Source: Micromonosporaceae bacterium (GTDB lineage Bacteria > Actinomycetota > Actinomycetes > Mycobacteriales > Micromonosporaceae). From it: a stretch of DNA of 7,199 bases. A program made the position numbers and the translations under genes. The stretch's first letter is position 1. The number at the start of each line of letters is the position of its first letter. Below are positions 5,454-7,199 of this stretch, one piece after another. The notes under the pieces were generated by a model. The model worked only from the letters and a program-made list of their open reading frames with translations. It searched no databases and was not told the origin of the DNA. The stretch is from NCBI GenBank assembly GCA_019689695.1, contig JADGHA010000213.1, positions 1 through 7,199 on the forward strand, read 5' to 3'.

Positions 5454-6266
5454 ATGACCCGCTACGCCGACGACCTGGCGCTCGCCCACGTGCTGGCCGA
5501 CACCGCCGACTCCATCTCGATGAGCCGGTTCCGGTCACTGGACCTGCATGTGGAGTCCAAGCCGGACCTCACCCCGGTCTCCGACGCGGACACCGCGGTG
5601 GAAAAGGCGCTGCGCGCCACGCTGGCCCGGACCCGCCCGCGCGACGGCGTGCTCGGCGAGGAGTACGGGGTGACCGAGGCGGCCGCCGGGCCGGGCACCC
5701 GGCAATGGGTGATCGACCCGATCGACGGGACCAAGAACTTCATCCGCGGGGTGCCGATCTGGGGCACGCTGATCGCGCTGATGGCCGGGGACGAGCCGGT
5801 GGTGGGGCTGGCCTCGGCACCGGCCCTCGGCCGCCGCTGGTGGGCGGCGCGCGGGCACGGGGCGTACGCGGGACGGCATCCCGCCGCCGCGACCCCCATC
5901 CACGTCTCGGGCGTCCGCAACCTGGCCGACGCCTCGTTCTGCTACTCCGATCTGCGGGGCTGGGAGGAGAACGGCCGGCTTCCGGCGATGCTCGACATCA
6001 TGCGCCGCACCTGGCGCAACCGGTCGTACGGCGACTTCTACGGCTACATGCTGGTGGCCGAGGGTGCGGTGGACGCGATGGTCGAGCCGGAGCTGTCGCT
6101 GTGGGACCTGGCCGCGCTGGTGCCGATCGTGACCGAGGCCGGCGGCACCTTCACCGACCTGGACGGGCGGCCCGGCCCGGGTGGCGGAAGCGCGGTGGCG
6201 ACCAACGGCAAGCTGCACAGCGACCTGCTGGAGCGGCTCACCGCGCCGGGCATCGGACCGCTGTGA
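5454..6266 (+). CDS. hisN: Histidinol-phosphatase, inositol monophosphatase family
   Basis: A 270-residue Mg-dependent phosphatase of the IMPase fold. In actinobacteria this type removes phosphate from L-histidinol phosphate, the penultimate part of histidine biosynthesis. Metal and catalytic residues are visible: Glu69-Glu70 in LGEEYG, the family signature DPIDGTKNF (88-96) with Asp88, Asp91 and Thr93, and Asp218 in SLWDLAAL followed by EAGG (228-231). FIRGVPIWGTLIAL after the signature and GDFYGYMLVAEG (193-204) are typical of HisN rather than of true inositol monophosphatases, as I recall the two groups. The length is normal and no residue is missing. The start at ATG 5454 is supported by the -10 hexamer six bases before it and by homologous-looking N-terminal residues (YADDLALAHVLADTAD). 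It stands alone between divergent DUF2087 and the membrane protein gene, which has its own promoter. Another IMPase-family substrate cannot be excluded from sequence alone. Confidence 0.87.
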   Translation: MTRYADDLALAHVLADTADSISMSRFRSLDLHVESKPDLTPVSDADTAVEKALRATLARTRPRDGVLGEEYGVTEAAAGPGTRQWVIDPIDGTKNFIRGVPIWGTLIALMAGDEPVVGLASAPALGRRWWAARGHGAYAGRHPAAATPIHVSGVRNLADASFCYSDLRGWEENGRLPAMLDIMRRTWRNRSYGDFYGYMLVAEGAVDAMVEPELSLWDLAALVPIVTEAGGTFTDLDGRPGPGGGSAVATNGKLHSDLLERLTAPGIGPL

Positions 6267-6269
6267 CGG

Positions 6270-6298
6270 TTGCTCACGACCGCGGTGATCCCTATCCT
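6270..6298 (+). promoter_or_regulatory. Promoter of the DMT-type membrane protein gene
   Basis: TTGCTC (6270-6275), a 17-base spacer and TATCCT (6293-6298) form the best vegetative-type promoter in the window. It begins four bases after the hisN stop codon. Seven bases separate the -10 from the GTG at 6306, so the mRNA is probably leaderless. Confidence 0.6.
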
Positions 6299-6305
6299 CG
6301 CGCAG

Positions 6306-7199
6306 GTGGTCTCGAGCGGTTGGTGGTACCTCGCAACGATGGTGGTCGCATACGGCGTGGCGAACCTGCTGCAGTCGGTAGCCGCCACCCGGACCGCAAC
6401 GCACCACACCCTCCACCCGGGGCTGCTGCTGCGGCTGGCCGCCAACCGCACCTACCTGGTCGGGCTGGGCTGCCAGCTGCTCGGCTTCGTGCTGGCCTTC
6501 CTGGCCCGCCGCGACCTGCCGCTGTTCCTGGTGCAGGCGAGCGTCGCCGCCGGGCTCGGGGTGACCGCCATGCTCGGCGTCGGCCTGCTGGGCTGGCGGC
6601 TCCCGCCGGCCGAGGTGGCGCTGCTGGCCCTGCTGGCGCTGGGCCTTCTCGCGCTGGTCCAGTCGGCCCGCCCGGCGCAGGCGCACCCGCTCGGCACCGC
6701 CGCCGGGCTCGTCCTGATGGCGGCGCTCGGCGCCATCAGCGCGGCGGGCGCCTTCGCGGCGCGGCTGCACGGCGCGCTGGGCTCGGTCGTGCTGGGCTGC
6801 CTGGCCGGCCTGGCGTTCTCCGCGGCCGCGGTGGCCGCCCGGACGCTCGCCGCGGTGCACTCCCCGGTGCGGATGTTCACGCACCCGCTGCTGGTCCTGC
6901 TGGTCGCGCACTCGCTGATCGGGCAGTTGCTGCTCGCGCTGGCGATGCAGCGCGGTTCGACGACCGCGGCGGTGGCGGCGATGGACGCGGCCGGCGCGCT
7001 GCCCGCCGCGATCGTCGGGCTGCTGCTGCTCGGCGACCGGATCTGGCCCGGTCGGGAGTGGCTGGCCGGGCTCGGCTTCCTGGTCACGCTCGGCGCGGTG
7101 ATCGGCCTGACCCGGTACGCCGAGCCCCAGCACCGCTTCTTTCCCCGCGATCTTGCAGTTGTGCCCCCCGAAATATCCCTCGTATCGGATATTTCGGGG
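6306..7199 (+). CDS. DMT/EamA-like multi-pass membrane protein (3' end outside window)
   Basis: An open frame of 298 codons with no stop before the right edge. The product is extremely hydrophobic, with about nine likely transmembrane segments (near residues 6-24, 46-67, 70-93, 100-116, 123-143, 148-166, 184-205, 212-231 and 240-262). Charged residues are confined to short loops. The late segment LLLLGDRIWPGREWLAGLGFLVTLGAVIGL resembles the end of the second EamA repeat of drug/metabolite transporters (given here as residues about 240-270 in two halves: LLLLGDRIWPGREW and LAGLGFLVTLGAVIGL). Direction and substrate of transport are unknown. The GTG at 6306 is chosen because a good promoter ends 7 bases before it; TTG 6270 and GTG 6285 lie inside that promoter, and ATG 6339 would cut into the first membrane segment. 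The last codons (from about 7143) read through a palindromic repeat and look unlike the rest, so the natural C-terminus may be repeat-derived. Confidence 0.8.
   Translation, partial: MVSSGWWYLATMVVAYGVANLLQSVAATRTATHHTLHPGLLLRLAANRTYLVGLGCQLLGFVLAFLARRDLPLFLVQASVAAGLGVTAMLGVGLLGWRLPPAEVALLALLALGLLALVQSARPAQAHPLGTAAGLVLMAALGAISAAGAFAARLHGALGSVVLGCLAGLAFSAAAVAARTLAAVHSPVRMFTHPLLVLLVAHSLIGQLLLALAMQRGSTTAAVAAMDAAGALPAAIVGLLLLGDRIWPGREWLAGLGFLVTLGAVIGLTRYAEPQHRFFPRDLAVVPPEISLVSDISG
7143..7199. repeat. Left part of a large palindromic repeat, cut by the window edge
   Basis: CCCCGAAATATCC (7166-7178) and GGATATTTCGGGG (7187-7199) are perfect 13-bp inverted arms around the 8-base loop CTCGTATC. They are preceded by CCGCGATCTTGCAGTTGTG (7145-7163), which resembles an intergenic repeat arm I recall from Micromonosporaceae genomes. 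Two further C (7164-7165) would extend the stem if GG follows the edge. The element is AT-richer than the coding DNA before it. It may end the transcript as a terminator, or be a REP/MITE-like repeat. Only half is visible. Confidence 0.65.

Noticed and set aside
2674..5457. 927-codon open frame on the plus strand
   Set aside because: It overlaps aroA, rsgA and DUF2087 in another frame, with low-complexity Arg/Gly/Ala composition and no recognisable motif.
5535..7133. 532-codon open frame on the minus strand
   Set aside because: It is antisense to hisN and the membrane protein gene, rich in Gln/Arg/Gly, and has no start context.

Overview
The window is a very GC-rich stretch of an actinobacterial chromosome. 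Codon third positions are almost all G or C, start codons include GTG and probably CTG, and a WhiB-family regulator, which only actinobacteria and their phages carry, is present. The gene order SRAP / aroA / rsgA matches Mycobacterium tuberculosis Rv3226c-Rv3227-Rv3228. The N-terminal residues of RsgA and a repeat-like palindrome at the right edge suggest Micromonosporaceae (Micromonospora, Actinoplanes and relatives), but the family assignment is inference.

Left part (1-2309, all genes on the minus strand): a possible first few codons of a gene running off the left edge, a small alpha/beta hydrolase, a WhiB-type iron-sulfur regulator with a good Shine-Dalgarno sequence and a GC hairpin after its stop, an AT-richer 286-base control region, and an SRAP (YedK/HMCES-type) protein that protects abasic sites. 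Middle part (2432-4867, plus strand): aroA (EPSP synthase) and rsgA (30S-maturation GTPase), tightly coupled, with the rsgA ribosome binding site overlapping the aroA stop codon. A DUF2087 protein lies tail-to-tail with rsgA, the two stop codons sharing the bases CTAG. Right part (5454-7199, plus strand): hisN-like histidinol-phosphatase, then a multi-pass membrane protein of DMT/EamA type that is still open at the right edge, where a perfect 13-bp inverted repeat begins what looks like a larger palindromic repeat.

Most of the content is housekeeping: aromatic amino acid and histidine biosynthesis, ribosome assembly and DNA damage tolerance. I see no mobile element, CRISPR array, RNA gene, toxin-antitoxin pair or defence system. 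The points worth a second look are mostly about expression: a probable CTG start for rsgA, at least four genes with a -10 hexamer 6-7 bases before the start codon (leaderless transcripts), a glycine-rich insertion in RsgA between G2 and G3, and the palindrome at the right edge that runs into the end of the membrane-protein frame.
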